DNA of 64,000 nucleotides from NCBI RefSeq assembly GCF_019904135.1, contig NZ_JAIOGQ010000007.1:1-64000 (forward strand), in the 5' to 3' direction. The stretch comes from Paenibacillus caui (GTDB taxonomy: Bacteria > Bacillota > Bacilli > Paenibacillales > Paenibacillaceae). The notes below the pieces were generated by a model that was not told the origin of the DNA, did not search any database, and worked only from the letters and a program-made list of their open reading frames with translations. The translations under genes and the position numbers were made by a program. Shown in pieces: positions 1 through 8,626 of the stretch (its first letter is position 1; every line of letters starts with the position of its first letter).

Positions 1-349
1 TCTGGGCCGTGTCTCAGTCCCAGTGTGGCCGTTCACCCTCTCAGGTCGGCTACGCATCGTCGCCTAGGTAGGCCGTTACCCTACCTACTAGCTAATGCGC
101 CGCAGGCCCATCCGTAAGTGACAGATTACTCCGCCTTTCCCAAGTCCCCCATGCGAGGAACTTGCGTATCCGGTATTAGCTACCGTTTCCGGTAGTTATC
201 CCAGTCTTACGGGCAGGTTGCCTACGTGTTACTCACCCGTCCGCCGCTAAGCGTCAGGAGTGCAAGCACTCCGTCAGCTCCGCTCGACTTGCATGTATTA
301 GGCACGCCGCCAGCGTTCGTCCTGAGCCAGGATCAAACTCTCCAATAAA
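1..349 (-). rRNA. rrs: 16S ribosomal RNA, 5' end (partial)
   Basis: The reverse complement carries universal 16S landmarks: GAGAGTTTGATCCTGGCTCAG near the 5' end, then GGCGGCGTGCCTAATACATG, GGCGGACGGGTGAGTAACACG and ACTGGGACTGAGACACGGCCC. The molecule runs off the left edge, so only about the first 350 nt are present. The V1/V2 sequence (AGCGGAGCTGACGGAGTGCTTGCAC) is of Paenibacillus type by eye; a database match was not possible. The 5' boundary is placed at TTTATTGGAGAG and is approximate. Confidence 0.97.
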
Positions 350-486
350 GTTGTTTCTTTAGTGAAAGAGCGATTAGCTCATTTTGAATCTGACGAGATT
401 GGATGAAGCTCAAATGAACATTCAAGCCATCCTAAATTCTCTTAAATCCGGATTTTACATCCGTAAAATCCTCTCACTCGTTGTTC

Positions 487-501
487 AGTTTTCAAAGATC
501 A
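487..501 (-). promoter_or_regulatory. rRNA leader BoxA antitermination element
   Basis: On the minus strand this reads TGATCTTTGAAAACT, the BoxA-type core found in Bacillales rRNA leaders about 140 nt upstream of 16S. It is expected to load the Nus antitermination complex so that rRNA transcription resists Rho. It lies between promoter P2 and the 16S gene, which is the expected order. Confidence 0.7.
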
Positions 502-544
502 AACTGTCTTTCGTGCATCACCGCATCTCAGCGGCAACTCTTAT

Positions 545-573
545 ATCATATCACCTTCTCAACCGTTTGGCAA
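545..573 (-). promoter_or_regulatory. rRNA operon promoter P2
   Basis: On the minus strand: -35 TTGCCA, 17-nt spacer, -10 TATGAT. It is the promoter nearer to the 16S gene of a tandem pair, as is usual for Firmicute rRNA operons. Both promoters share the same -35 hexamer. Confidence 0.75.
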
Positions 574-656
574 GAACTTTTTTTCGGAAAGTTTCTTTCA
601 ATGCCGAAGGGCATCGAGACGGCCCGACCAGCTTAGTATCAAACGGCCGGAATAAG

Positions 657-686
657 AATATACCACACATTCTAAACACTTGGCAA
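657..686 (-). promoter_or_regulatory. rRNA operon promoter P1
   Basis: On the minus strand: -35 TTGCCA, 18-nt spacer, -10 TATATT, lying about 110 nt upstream of P2. The gap between the 16S gene and the next gene (350-842) holds only these promoters, BoxA and the terminator of the mannosyltransferase gene. I see no coding sequence in it. Confidence 0.65.
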
Positions 687-794
687 GCTTTTTTTAAAAA
701 TTAATTTTAAATCCATTCATTTCATTGTAACAGCCACCATCCGCCGCGGTTCCAGCTAGTTCTCGCCGAGCGCTGCTTTTTACCCACGCCTGAT

Positions 795-830
795 AAAGAA
801 AGATCGCCAGGGCACTTATCCCTGACGATC
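795..830 (-). terminator. Terminator after mannosyltransferase gene
   Basis: On the minus strand GATCGTCAGGG and CCCTGGCGATC form an 11-bp stem with one G-T pair around a 7-nt loop, followed by TTTCTTT. It begins about 13 nt after the stop codon of the large mannosyltransferase. Confidence 0.8.
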
Positions 831-842
831 CGAACCAAATCG

Positions 843-3800
843 TTAATAATCCCAGCTTGGGAACCACCTCAGCACATAATCAATATAATCACGGCTTACG
901 ACAAGTCCGGACAGCGCCGGATAAAACATGACAAACAGCACCCCGGCACCAATCACATAAGCAATTCGTACCTTCGGGAACCATGCATAACGTTCCTCGC
1001 ACAGCTTCATCACATATACGATACTCAAAATCATGAAAGGAACCATCGTGAAATAATGATAGATAAATGTATACCTTGGAACCAGCATCCACGGAACATA
1101 TACGGAGAAGTATGCGATCCAGGCCATGTACATATATTGATCTTTTCGTTTTATGGACAGCCACACCGTAAGAAGCACAGCGAAAATTCCCGTCCACCAG
1201 ATCAGCGGATTGCCCATGGTCACCATGGTCGATTTCATCCCGGAAGGGAGCTCAGTTCCGTTATACAGCCAAAGCGGCCGCTTCATAAACGGCCACTCCC
1301 ACCACTGTGAAGAATAAGGGTGCGTTGCGGTCAATTGACTGTGGTAGTCATACATATGAACTTGCGCTTCGATCAAATGATCCAAAGTGTACCCGCCTGC
1401 TTCCTCATTCAGGACCGGAATAAACGACAAACAGTAAATGATCGCCGGGATGGCTATGAAAAAGATCAGACAGCTCGACAGAGTGATCAACGTATTCCGC
1501 AAAAAGCTTCGCGTGGCCTTCGTACAGGCCAAAGCCTCTTTTTCCCGTGAAGCTGTATTCGGACCGGCAATTGCATCCGCCATCTGCTCGGAATCAGGCC
1601 CCAAGGCCGCCGTTTCCGTTAAGTTCGAATCCACACGATTCAATGGTGCAGCGTTGCCGCTCCACGCCCTGGCAGCGCGGAACTCGCGGTAACGTGCATA
1701 CAAGGAAAGCCCAAGCATAACGGCCAGCCCCGCTCCGCCATAAGCCACATTCCATTTGGACGCTACACCTATTCCAAAGAACAGACCCGACAGCCCGAGC
1801 GGAACAAGCGTCCGAATCAGAGGCACCTTATAAAAATTCATCGATACATAACGGAACATAAAATAATACATCAGCATCATAAAAAATACGGCATAAACAT
1901 CGATCGTCGCCATTCTTGTCTGGCTGAAATGCATAAAATCCAGCGCAAACAGCAGAGTAGCCGTTATCGCATACCGGCTTCTTTTGAACAGCGTAAGCGC
2001 CATCCGATACATCAGCGGAAGCATCGCGATCCCGAATAGGGTCCCGACAATCCGCCAGCTAAACGGGCTAAGGCCCAGCAGCTTGATGCCGACGGAAATG
2101 AAGATTTTGCCGAGCGGCGGATGCGTATTTTCATAAGCCACCATTCCCTGCAAATACTCGTAAGCCGTCCGTGGATGGTAAATTTCATCAAAATAACTGC
2201 TATTCATGAAGCTCGGTCTGTAAGCATCGGTTAAAGGTTCATCGAACAGCAGGTCAGGAGAGTCCGTATCCCCGGAAAATATGCCGCTTGGGTAAATGGC
2301 CGCCACCTTCAGCGGAGTTTTTGAGCCTCTTTCATAGATGGCAATCTCATGAAGATACATATCCGGAGACTGGGCCGTAAACTTGACATAACGGGCTTCA
2401 ATTAAAGAAAGCGCCGTATTCCATTTGAAGACTTTACCGTACAGATCAAGTTCGGTTTCATGATCCCAGTTGTCCGGTGTATTGCTGAATTGGATCTTCA
2501 CCTTTCCCCTGCCGGGACCGTCGAACAGATTCACCCGCTCGAGCTGTTTGACGCTGCCCAGATCTACATAGAAGCTTTCCCCGGCAGTTGAAGATTTCCA
2601 GTACGTTTCGGGAGACTTCATTCCGCCGAGATGATATAAGGCTAACGCGGCATACAGAAGGGTGATGGCTCCCATCCAGATCCAGTCATTCCGCCGCATC
2701 CGTACTTTCGGCTTATCTGGAGACTGCACAAGTCCTCTAAGCACTTGCTCCTGCGCCGCTCTTCGATCATCGTCTGACACGACGGGCAGCGGCTGAATTC
2801 TTCCGTTAAATAAAATATCTATACCGATTGCCAGCATATAGACAAGCAGGGCCAGGTTTGCGATGCCGCACACAATGGCGACTCCGTCAATCGGAGGTGC
2901 GCTGTGCAGCGTCGAATAGGCTTTGAGCACATAGTCCACATTCATATACTGGGTAAGGCTTAAACCAAAGAACAAATGAAGCAGCCTGCGGTCCTTGAAT
3001 TGGATATAACTGAACAAACACAGCAGCAAGGCAGGGAACATGTAGCGCTCGTGCATTTTTGGACCAAACACGTAGACACATACGATCAAAACCAGAGCGA
3101 GAAAATAGGCAGGTTCATTCTTCTCGCCTTTTCTGCCTTTTCCAAATGAGAACAAGACAGCGGCAACCACCGATAAGACGATGAATATTATTCCCCAGGT
3201 CCGGAAGGAGAAGAACAACCACGGTTGGTCCAATGGTTTCCAGTTCCCGCCGGCAAGAGCAAACAGATTAAATGCATTGAGAGTAGCATAAGGGTATGAG
3301 GACAAGGTATCCCCATATAATTGAATCAATCCTGCCGCTCCGCCATTTCTCCAAAAGAAAGGCATGGACACCAGCGCCAGCGTGATGACCCCGCAGCATG
3401 CGCTGATCAGCATCCTCTTCCAGGCCTTGCGGTATATAAAGTAAAGCAGCAGCACTGGCGTAAAGATCAGCGCCTGCGGCTTGATCAGCACGGCAAGCGC
3501 GAACCAGACGGAGGAACGCTCGAACTGATTCCGGGTTAGACTATGAAGGAATAACAGCAGAAACAAAACAAAGAAAGCATCGATTTGTCCCCAGGCAGCC
3601 GAATTGATCCATACCGCGGGATTAAACAGGTAAATAAGTGCAAGGGCAAAGGCCAGATGCGCCCCGATCTTTTTCCGTCCGAGTTGAAATAACAGCATTC
3701 CCGCCCCAAGGTCGGCTAGAATTCCAGGGAGCTTGAACAGCAGCCGTGCAGCAGCCGATGAATCGCCAAGCGACAGCATCGCTTTTACCGCACTAAGCAC

Positions 3801-4742
3801 ATACAGAACATACATATAACCCGGCGGATAGTCGGCAAATACCCCTTTTTCATAGAAGCTGCCGAAGCCTACCTCTCTCAGGCGGTTCCCCCAATAGATG
3901 AACGTCTTCAGATCCCCTGTATAGCCCGGCACCTTAAGCGCAATCCAGGCTCTGACAGCCAAAGCGGCCAATAGAAAAATAACCAGCCCAGGCATGTACT
4001 GGGTACGCAGCTTCCGGAACGCATTTCGCCGCATAAACACTTTGTACATATAGGCAAAAAATATACTGAACAGTCCAATCATCAGAACGGTCGACGTGAA
4101 GGAAACCGGGGTATCCCATTTCGTTTCCTTCTTGGCCGTATCCATGGAAATCACCGGATTCTGTGAGGCCGGCTTAACCGTCTGTTCAACCGTGATGTCG
4201 TCGAAATACGCTTTCCCCTTGATCAGCGCTCCATACTGCCCAAGGCCAGCCGCAACAACAAGAGTCGTCTGCTCCGGCCCGGTAATTCCGGTAAATTCAA
4301 GCTTCTGCCAAGCCCCCTTGGTGTCGTACACCTGAGGGTATTCGGCGCTGACCCCCGAAATGAACAGATTGGCGCCGGCTCGTCTGCTCCCGGAAGACTG
4401 AGGGAGGCCCTCCGTCTTGATCCATCCGGATATTTTATAGTATGTATTCGGTTTTACCGTTACTTTCTGAATCCATCTTGCGTGGTTCGGCTGCACGTTT
4501 TCTATTGCTGCCGAAGAACTGCCGGAATGCGATTGCCGGTCATCAATCCACAGCTTGCTTGCACCTTGATCGGTGACCCAGATATCCTGGCTCCAAATTT
4601 TCGGAATTCCGGACCCGACCTGTTCAAATCCGCTGTTTCCGAGCAGATTGCTGTCCGCAAAAACCTTCGAGCCGGGAAGCAGCATAATAACAGATAATAA
4701 CAGCAGGACGTAAACCTTCTTGCTTCTGATCCAATTCTCCAT
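843..4742 (-). CDS. Double GT-C membrane glycosyltransferase (PMT-type mannosyltransferase with binding modules)
   Basis: A 1299-residue polytopic membrane protein predicted to transfer sugar from a polyprenyl-phosphate donor on the outer face of the membrane. Residues 1-29 look like a signal peptide. Residues 31-186 resemble a jelly-roll carbohydrate-binding module (NLLGNSGFE start, FDDITVEQ end). A first GT-C core follows at about 250-650, with GD at 276-277 in the first loop and YPPGY at 305-309. A discoidin-like beta insert lies at about 715-805. A second core of the PMT family (PF02366 and PMT_4TMC type) starts near 835, with the Asp-Glu pair D852-E853 and THPPLGK at 873-879. Two GT-C cores in one chain is unusual; either core may be the active one. 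It is transcribed alone, away from the purine permease. The donor and acceptor cannot be read from sequence. Confidence 0.85.
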   Translation of the reverse strand: MENWIRSKKVYVLLLLSVIMLLPGSKVFADSNLLGNSGFEQVGSGIPKIWSQDIWVTDQGASKLWIDDRQSHSGSSSAAIENVQPNHARWIQKVTVKPNTYYKISGWIKTEGLPQSSGSRRAGANLFISGVSAEYPQVYDTKGAWQKLEFTGITGPEQTTLVVAAGLGQYGALIKGKAYFDDITVEQTVKPASQNPVISMDTAKKETKWDTPVSFTSTVLMIGLFSIFFAYMYKVFMRRNAFRKLRTQYMPGLVIFLLAALAVRAWIALKVPGYTGDLKTFIYWGNRLREVGFGSFYEKGVFADYPPGYMYVLYVLSAVKAMLSLGDSSAAARLLFKLPGILADLGAGMLLFQLGRKKIGAHLAFALALIYLFNPAVWINSAAWGQIDAFFVLFLLLFLHSLTRNQFERSSVWFALAVLIKPQALIFTPVLLLYFIYRKAWKRMLISACCGVITLALVSMPFFWRNGGAAGLIQLYGDTLSSYPYATLNAFNLFALAGGNWKPLDQPWLFFSFRTWGIIFIVLSVVAAVLFSFGKGRKGEKNEPAYFLALVLIVCVYVFGPKMHERYMFPALLLCLFSYIQFKDRRLLHLFFGLSLTQYMNVDYVLKAYSTLHSAPPIDGVAIVCGIANLALLVYMLAIGIDILFNGRIQPLPVVSDDDRRAAQEQVLRGLVQSPDKPKVRMRRNDWIWMGAITLLYAALALYHLGGMKSPETYWKSSTAGESFYVDLGSVKQLERVNLFDGPGRGKVKIQFSNTPDNWDHETELDLYGKVFKWNTALSLIEARYVKFTAQSPDMYLHEIAIYERGSKTPLKVAAIYPSGIFSGDTDSPDLLFDEPLTDAYRPSFMNSSYFDEIYHPRTAYEYLQGMVAYENTHPPLGKIFISVGIKLLGLSPFSWRIVGTLFGIAMLPLMYRMALTLFKRSRYAITATLLFALDFMHFSQTRMATIDVYAVFFMMLMYYFMFRYVSMNFYKVPLIRTLVPLGLSGLFFGIGVASKWNVAYGGAGLAVMLGLSLYARYREFRAARAWSGNAAPLNRVDSNLTETAALGPDSEQMADAIAGPNTASREKEALACTKATRSFLRNTLITLSSCLIFFIAIPAIIYCLSFIPVLNEEAGGYTLDHLIEAQVHMYDYHSQLTATHPYSSQWWEWPFMKRPLWLYNGTELPSGMKSTMVTMGNPLIWWTGIFAVLLTVWLSIKRKDQYMYMAWIAYFSVYVPWMLVPRYTFIYHYFTMVPFMILSIVYVMKLCEERYAWFPKVRIAYVIGAGVLFVMFYPALSGLVVSRDYIDYVLRWFPSWDY

Positions 4743-4885
4743 AAACTTAATTTCTCACCCCATAAGCAGAAATGGCTGTGTTGTCCTTAGATGTTAAACA
4801 ATTAAAGCAAAAAGATAGAGCAGTCATGCCGATTATAAGACCCGGTGTGGACTGCGTCAATGAGGGCCCGGCATCCTCCGCATAC

Positions 4886-4920
4886 AAAAAACAGCCGTAC
4901 GGACGCATCCGTACGGCTGC
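4886..4920 (-). terminator. Terminator after purine permease
   Basis: A perfect 11-bp stem (CAGCCGTACGG and its complement) around a 6-nt loop, followed on the minus strand by TTTTTT. It lies about 20 nt past the stop codon of the permease. The rest of 4743-4940 holds nothing I can support. Confidence 0.9.
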
Positions 4921-4940
4921 AAAAGCCTCGCTTATGCTTG

Positions 4941-6311
4941 TTATTCTGCACCGATAAAGATATAGCGGCAAAGAACAATAACGGCAAGAATCCACATAAG
5001 CCAATGGATTTTGACTTTGTTTTTGGCTACAAGGTTGTGGAAAATTGCCAGAATAACGTAAGAAACGATACCGGCAGAGATCCCGTTGGCAATGCTGCCG
5101 GTAAACGGCATCAGAACGATGGTTACAAAAGCCGGGAACGCATAAAGGAAGTCATCCCACTCAATGTTCTTCACCTGGCTCATCATCAGCACCCCGACAA
5201 TGATCAAGGCCGGAGCGGTAGCCGCGCCTGGAACAACACCTGCAAGCGGCGCGATGAATAGCGAAAGCAGGAACAGAATGCCTGTGGTTACGGCAGTAAG
5301 TCCGGTGCGTCCGCCTTCCGCTACACCGGCGGTGCTTTCAATGTAAGAAGTGATCGTGCTTGTACCAAGCACAGCACCTGAGCTGACGCCTACGGCATCA
5401 ACGAGCATCGCTTTGCCGATCATTTTCTCGCTTTTTTCTTTATCCTTCATCAGGCCTGCCCGAGTCGCCGTGCCGACCAAGGTGCCGAACGTATCGAACA
5501 ATTCCACGAACGTAAACACAAACACGATTTCAAACAAGCCCAATTTAAACGCGGCCCCAAGATCAAGCTTCCCTACAGCCAAATCGCTCAAATTAGGGAA
5601 CCAGGCAGCTTCCGTCAAGCCGCTTGTGCTTGTAACTCCCATCGGAATGCCGATCAGCGTCGTCGCGACGATTCCGATCAGCAGCGCGCCCTTCACGCGA
5701 AGCGCCATCAGGACAGCAATCAGAATCAAGCCGATCAGCGTAAGCTGAACTTCATGGCTGTGAACGAAATCGCCAAGCGTAAAGTTCAGGCTGCTTCCGC
5801 CAACAGTTTTGGTCGGATCTTCCACACCGGACAAATTAACGGCAATGAGATTGCTCAATTTAAGCCCGATGCTGGCAATAAACAAGCCGATACCGACTGT
5901 AATTGCCGATTTAATGCTTTGAGGAATAGCCACGATGAGAAGCTGGCGAATTTTCGTAACTGTCAGAATCAGGAAAATAATACCCGAAATGAACACAGCG
6001 CCAAGTGCCGCTTCCCATGTAATTTTACCACCGGAGCTAAGCACCACGGTCATGAAATAGGCGTTGAGCCCCATACCGGGAGCAAGCGCAATCGGAATGT
6101 TGACAAACAGCCCCATCAGAATGGTAATAAGCCCTGCTCCGACGCATGTAGCAAAGAAGACGCCGTCCGATGGGATACCCGCCCCGTTCGGTCCGAGGAA
6201 CAGATTGTTTACGAAGAGGATGTACGCCATCGTCATGAAGGTGGTAATCCCTGCGATAATCTCCGTCCTTACATTTGTACCGTTCTCCTTAAGCTTGAAA
6301 AACCGATCCAT
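4941..6311 (-). CDS. NCS2 family guanine/hypoxanthine permease (PbuG-type)
   Basis: A 456-residue membrane permease of the nucleobase:cation symporter-2 family, AzgA/PbuG branch. It imports guanine or hypoxanthine, probably with protons. Family signatures visible include EIIAGITTFMTMAYILFVN near the N-terminus, APGMGLNAYF at about 78-87, and FVFTFVELFDTFGTLVGTA in the central scaffold region. The length is normal for the family, with about 12-14 hydrophobic segments. It has its own promoter and a guanine-type riboswitch upstream, followed by a terminator hairpin. Purine binding should therefore turn the gene off when guanine is plentiful, which fits the transport assignment. The ATG is preceded by AGGGGG. 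Among PbuG-like proteins, pbuG and pbuO cannot be told apart by eye. Confidence 0.92.
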   Translation of the reverse strand: MDRFFKLKENGTNVRTEIIAGITTFMTMAYILFVNNLFLGPNGAGIPSDGVFFATCVGAGLITILMGLFVNIPIALAPGMGLNAYFMTVVLSSGGKITWEAALGAVFISGIIFLILTVTKIRQLLIVAIPQSIKSAITVGIGLFIASIGLKLSNLIAVNLSGVEDPTKTVGGSSLNFTLGDFVHSHEVQLTLIGLILIAVLMALRVKGALLIGIVATTLIGIPMGVTSTSGLTEAAWFPNLSDLAVGKLDLGAAFKLGLFEIVFVFTFVELFDTFGTLVGTATRAGLMKDKEKSEKMIGKAMLVDAVGVSSGAVLGTSTITSYIESTAGVAEGGRTGLTAVTTGILFLLSLFIAPLAGVVPGAATAPALIIVGVLMMSQVKNIEWDDFLYAFPAFVTIVLMPFTGSIANGISAGIVSYVILAIFHNLVAKNKVKIHWLMWILAVIVLCRYIFIGAE

Positions 6312-6404
6312 TGTTACCTAAATCCCCCTTAGAATAATCAGGATACAATTCGTACGGGAACGACAAACAACCCGGGCAGATTCATTTCCCCCAGGTCAAA
6401 CGCA

Positions 6405-6490
6405 GGCTGTTGAAAGACATAAAAACAGCTGGTCGGGCGACCGTTCCTAGAGCCGGGACTACCCACCCGGCAGCGCCTTACAGCCTGTCT
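6405..6490 (-). promoter_or_regulatory. Riboswitch expression platform (terminator/antiterminator)
   Basis: Just past the aptamer the minus strand carries GCCGGG...CCCGGC and GGTCGCCCGACC hairpins, then CAGCTGTTTTT. CAGCTGT can pair with ACAGGCTG immediately after the aptamer, with one bulged base. This looks like an intrinsic terminator that guanine binding would favour. The exact fold was worked out by hand, so boundaries are approximate. Confidence 0.55.
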
Positions 6491-6496
6491 TTTCAC

Positions 6497-6562
6497 TTCG
6501 TAGCCAGATCATTTACGGTGACCTCGTAGAAACTTCCGGGCCAATTCCCGGAATTATACGAA
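6497..6562 (-). promoter_or_regulatory. Purine riboswitch aptamer, guanine class
   Basis: On the minus strand P1 is formed by TTCGTA and TACGAA. Inside it come TATAAT, the P2 arms CCGGG/CCCGG, the core AAGTTTCTACG and the P3 segment CACCGTAAAT. The specificity base before P1 closes is C (GGCTACGAA, aligned with GACTATG of B. subtilis xpt). In this family C at that position means guanine or hypoxanthine and U means adenine. The site lies 185 nt upstream of the permease start. Confidence 0.92.
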
Positions 6563-6622
6563 TGTTGATTCTATTGTCATTAGTTCCCGTCAAAATCGTG
6601 TCAGACAACTTTCACAAATCAT

Positions 6623-6651
6623 ATTGTAGGCATGTCCCTTACGCTTGTCAA
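6623..6651 (-). promoter_or_regulatory. Sigma-A promoter of the purine permease
   Basis: On the minus strand: -35 TTGACA, 17-nt spacer, -10 TACAAT, about 60 nt upstream of the riboswitch. Near-consensus strength suits a gene controlled by transcript attenuation rather than by promoter activation. Confidence 0.8.
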
Positions 6652-6771
6652 TGAAAAAAACGAATGTTTTGAAATAAGGTTAATTGCAATGTTCGTGATT
6701 TCCATTCAAGTATTCGCTGCGCAGCAAAGCATACAAATAAGTGTCTCGGAACCAGACAGAAGACCATATAA

Positions 6772-6797
6772 CCGGGCCACGACGGCCCGGCTTTGTT
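6772..6797. terminator. Terminator hairpin after the SDR gene
   Basis: CCGGGCC and GGCCCGG form a stable stem 8 nt past the SDR stop codon. The T-run is short in both directions, so it may be a weak terminator or an RNA-stability hairpin. Confidence 0.55.
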
Positions 6798-6804
6798 AAA
6801 TAAC

Positions 6805-7545
6805 TTAGAGCGTTTGTCCGTTATCGGCGATAATGACCTGGCCCGTAAGCGACTCCTGCTGGAGCAAAGCGCATATCAGCTCCGCAATATCCTCCGGAGT
6901 AGAGATTCGCCCAAGTGGAAGAGCTCCGCTTAAACGCCGCATTTTCTCCTCGTTCCCTTCCCACCACCGCGTGGAGATGGCGCCCGGCGCTATGCTGTTT
7001 ACCCGGATTTCCGGAGCCAGCGCATGAGCGAGCGATTTCGTCAAACCGTGCACGGCCGCCTTGGACACGGCATAAGGCAGAGAAGAGCCGAGTCCGGTGA
7101 CCCCCGCGATACTTCCTACGTTCAGAATAGCGCCCTCCCGATTCTTTTTCATGAACGGCGCTGCAGCTTTGGCGCAATAAAACATGCCTTTTACATTCAC
7201 AGCGAGCAGTTTGTCCCAAATTTCGTCCGTCACAGCCTCCAGATCATCCATCCGGATTTGCTCCGTAATGCTTGCATTGTTGACTAAATAGTGAATGGTT
7301 CCATAGGTTCTTTCGACTTCGGCAAACATGTTCTCCACTTCTTGTTCGGCCGCTACATTTGCCCGGATCATGACGGCACTTCCGCCGCGCTGCGCTATTT
7401 CGCGAACCGTTTCGGCCGCTTCCCGCTCCGACCTGGAGTAATTGACGACGACATGGGCTCCCTCCCCAGCGAGCTTAAGACTTACTGCCCTGCCTACTCC
7501 GGTTCCTCCACCGGTAACGACTGCCACCTTCTGATGAAATTTCAT
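6805..7545 (-). CDS. SDR family NAD(P)-dependent oxidoreductase (FabG-like)
   Basis: A 246-residue classical short-chain dehydrogenase/reductase. The nucleotide-binding motif TGGGTGVG is at 11-18, NNAS at about 89-92, and the catalytic Ser145, Tyr158 and Lys162 are in NVGSIAGVTG and YAVSK. The C-terminal GQVIIADNGQTL is usual for the family. N37 and S38 after the second strand, in VVVNYSRSE, suggest a preference for NADP, but this is not decisive. It is divergent from a LysR regulator with an operator between them, so the regulator probably controls it. The substrate is unknown; a role in fatty-acid synthesis is unlikely because it stands away from fab genes. Confidence 0.85.
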   Translation of the reverse strand: MKFHQKVAVVTGGGTGVGRAVSLKLAGEGAHVVVNYSRSEREAAETVREIAQRGGSAVMIRANVAAEQEVENMFAEVERTYGTIHYLVNNASITEQIRMDDLEAVTDEIWDKLLAVNVKGMFYCAKAAAPFMKKNREGAILNVGSIAGVTGLGSSLPYAVSKAAVHGLTKSLAHALAPEIRVNSIAPGAISTRWWEGNEEKMRRLSGALPLGRISTPEDIAELICALLQQESLTGQVIIADNGQTL

Positions 7546-7628
7546 AGCTTTCTTTAGCCCCTTTCCTATTCCGATATGACTATCGTAGAACAGCCCCTTC
7601 CGGTTGTATAATGGTTAAAAATGATGTT

Positions 7629-7649
7629 GGTATTAAATAAATTGATACC
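7629..7649. promoter_or_regulatory. LysR-type operator (GGTAT-N11-ATACC)
   Basis: A perfect 5-bp inverted repeat separated by 11 nt matches the T-N11-A architecture of LysR-family binding sites. It lies 34 nt upstream of the LysR start codon in the divergent intergenic region, where such regulators act on both themselves and the opposite gene. Confidence 0.65.
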
Positions 7650-7682
7650 TGCGCTAAGATAGCTGAAGAGGAGGTAATGGAA

Positions 7683-8546
7683 GTGGAGAGTCGGGATTTG
7701 CGGATATTTCGGACGGTGGCGCACCAGCTGTCTTTTTCAAAGGCCGCGGAAGAGATGGGCTATGTTCAATCCAACGTCACGATACGGATCCGAAAGCTGG
7801 AAGAAGAGCTAAACACGCCGTTATTTGAAAGAAACAACAAGGGGGTCAAATTGCTGCCTGCCGGTGAAAAACTGCTGAGCTATGCCGATCAGATCATCGA
7901 CCTGCTTGAAATGGCAAAGAATGACGTATCCCCAGGCTGTGATTCACGCTCGCTGCGGCTTGGAGCACCCCAAACGCTGGCCGCAAACCGTCTGCCCCTC
8001 CTCCTTGGCACCTATTCCAAGGAATTTCCGGACGTAACCTTGTCCATCAGGACGGGAACCCGGGATCACCTGATCAGCCAGGTCATGCTGGGAGAGCTTG
8101 ACGGGGCGTTCGTGAGCGGCGATTTGCCTGACAGGCAAATTCAATCCGTTTTCAAGTTCGGCGAGGAAGTCGGATTGGTTAGCTGCGAAAAATATGCCGA
8201 TCGGAACGAGCTGTTCAGACTGCCCGTTATCATCAATTCTGCGCCTGACTGCCCTTATCGGCAGCTTTTGTTCAAATGGTTCGACATGCACGGCTGTTCG
8301 CCCGTATCTGTTTTGGAATTTGATACATTGGAATCGATCCTTTCCAGCGTGAAGCAGAGCATGGGCATTGCATTGCTCCCTATAAGTGTAGTTCCTGACG
8401 GGCTTAACATTACCCGGCTGCCGGAAGACCTCAGCCCGGTCATCATCCGCTTTATAGTCCGGAAAGCGGCCGTGCGCAGCCGCCAGTTGAACGATTTCAT
8501 TGAAATTGCCGAAGAAACAGGCAAAAACGGCAAAGCCGTCCTTTAA
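7683..8546 (+). CDS. LysR family transcriptional regulator
   Basis: A 287-residue regulator with an N-terminal winged helix-turn-helix (LRIFRTVAHQLSFSKAAEEMGYVQSNV... to about residue 60) and a C-terminal periplasmic-binding-like effector domain from about 90. I place the start at the GTG (MESRDLRIF). AGGAGG ends 8 nt before it, whereas the in-frame ATG at 7677 lies only 2 nt from it. It probably governs the divergent SDR gene through the T-N11-A box between them. The last codons form part of a terminator hairpin and are repeated verbatim 2.8 kb downstream. The inducer is unknown. Confidence 0.88.
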   Translation: MESRDLRIFRTVAHQLSFSKAAEEMGYVQSNVTIRIRKLEEELNTPLFERNNKGVKLLPAGEKLLSYADQIIDLLEMAKNDVSPGCDSRSLRLGAPQTLAANRLPLLLGTYSKEFPDVTLSIRTGTRDHLISQVMLGELDGAFVSGDLPDRQIQSVFKFGEEVGLVSCEKYADRNELFRLPVIINSAPDCPYRQLLFKWFDMHGCSPVSVLEFDTLESILSSVKQSMGIALLPISVVPDGLNITRLPEDLSPVIIRFIVRKAAVRSRQLNDFIEIAEETGKNGKAVL

Positions 8547-8554
8547 AAGACGGC
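8529..8554. repeat. 26-bp direct repeat, copy 1 (left of GH74 gene)
   Basis: Identical over 26 bp to 11393-11418, in the same orientation. This copy spans the last five codons and stop of the LysR gene plus its terminator stem. The two copies bracket the GH74 gene and its upstream region exactly. Confidence 0.85.
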
Positions 8555-8559
8555 TTTTT
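8535..8559 (+). terminator. Terminator of the LysR gene
   Basis: GCCGTC and GACGGC form a 6-bp stem around an 8-nt loop containing the stop codon, followed by TTTTTG. It acts on the plus strand right at the end of the LysR gene. Confidence 0.75.
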
Positions 8560-8626
8560 GTTTCATAGTCCGAAGGACCGGAAGCGGAGAGGTAATGGAA
8601 GCGATTTCAGGTTTGTTCTGAATAAA

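Noticed and set aside
384-704. 106-codon plus-strand frame across the rRNA leader
   Set aside because: It lies over the rRNA promoters and BoxA and has no coding signature.
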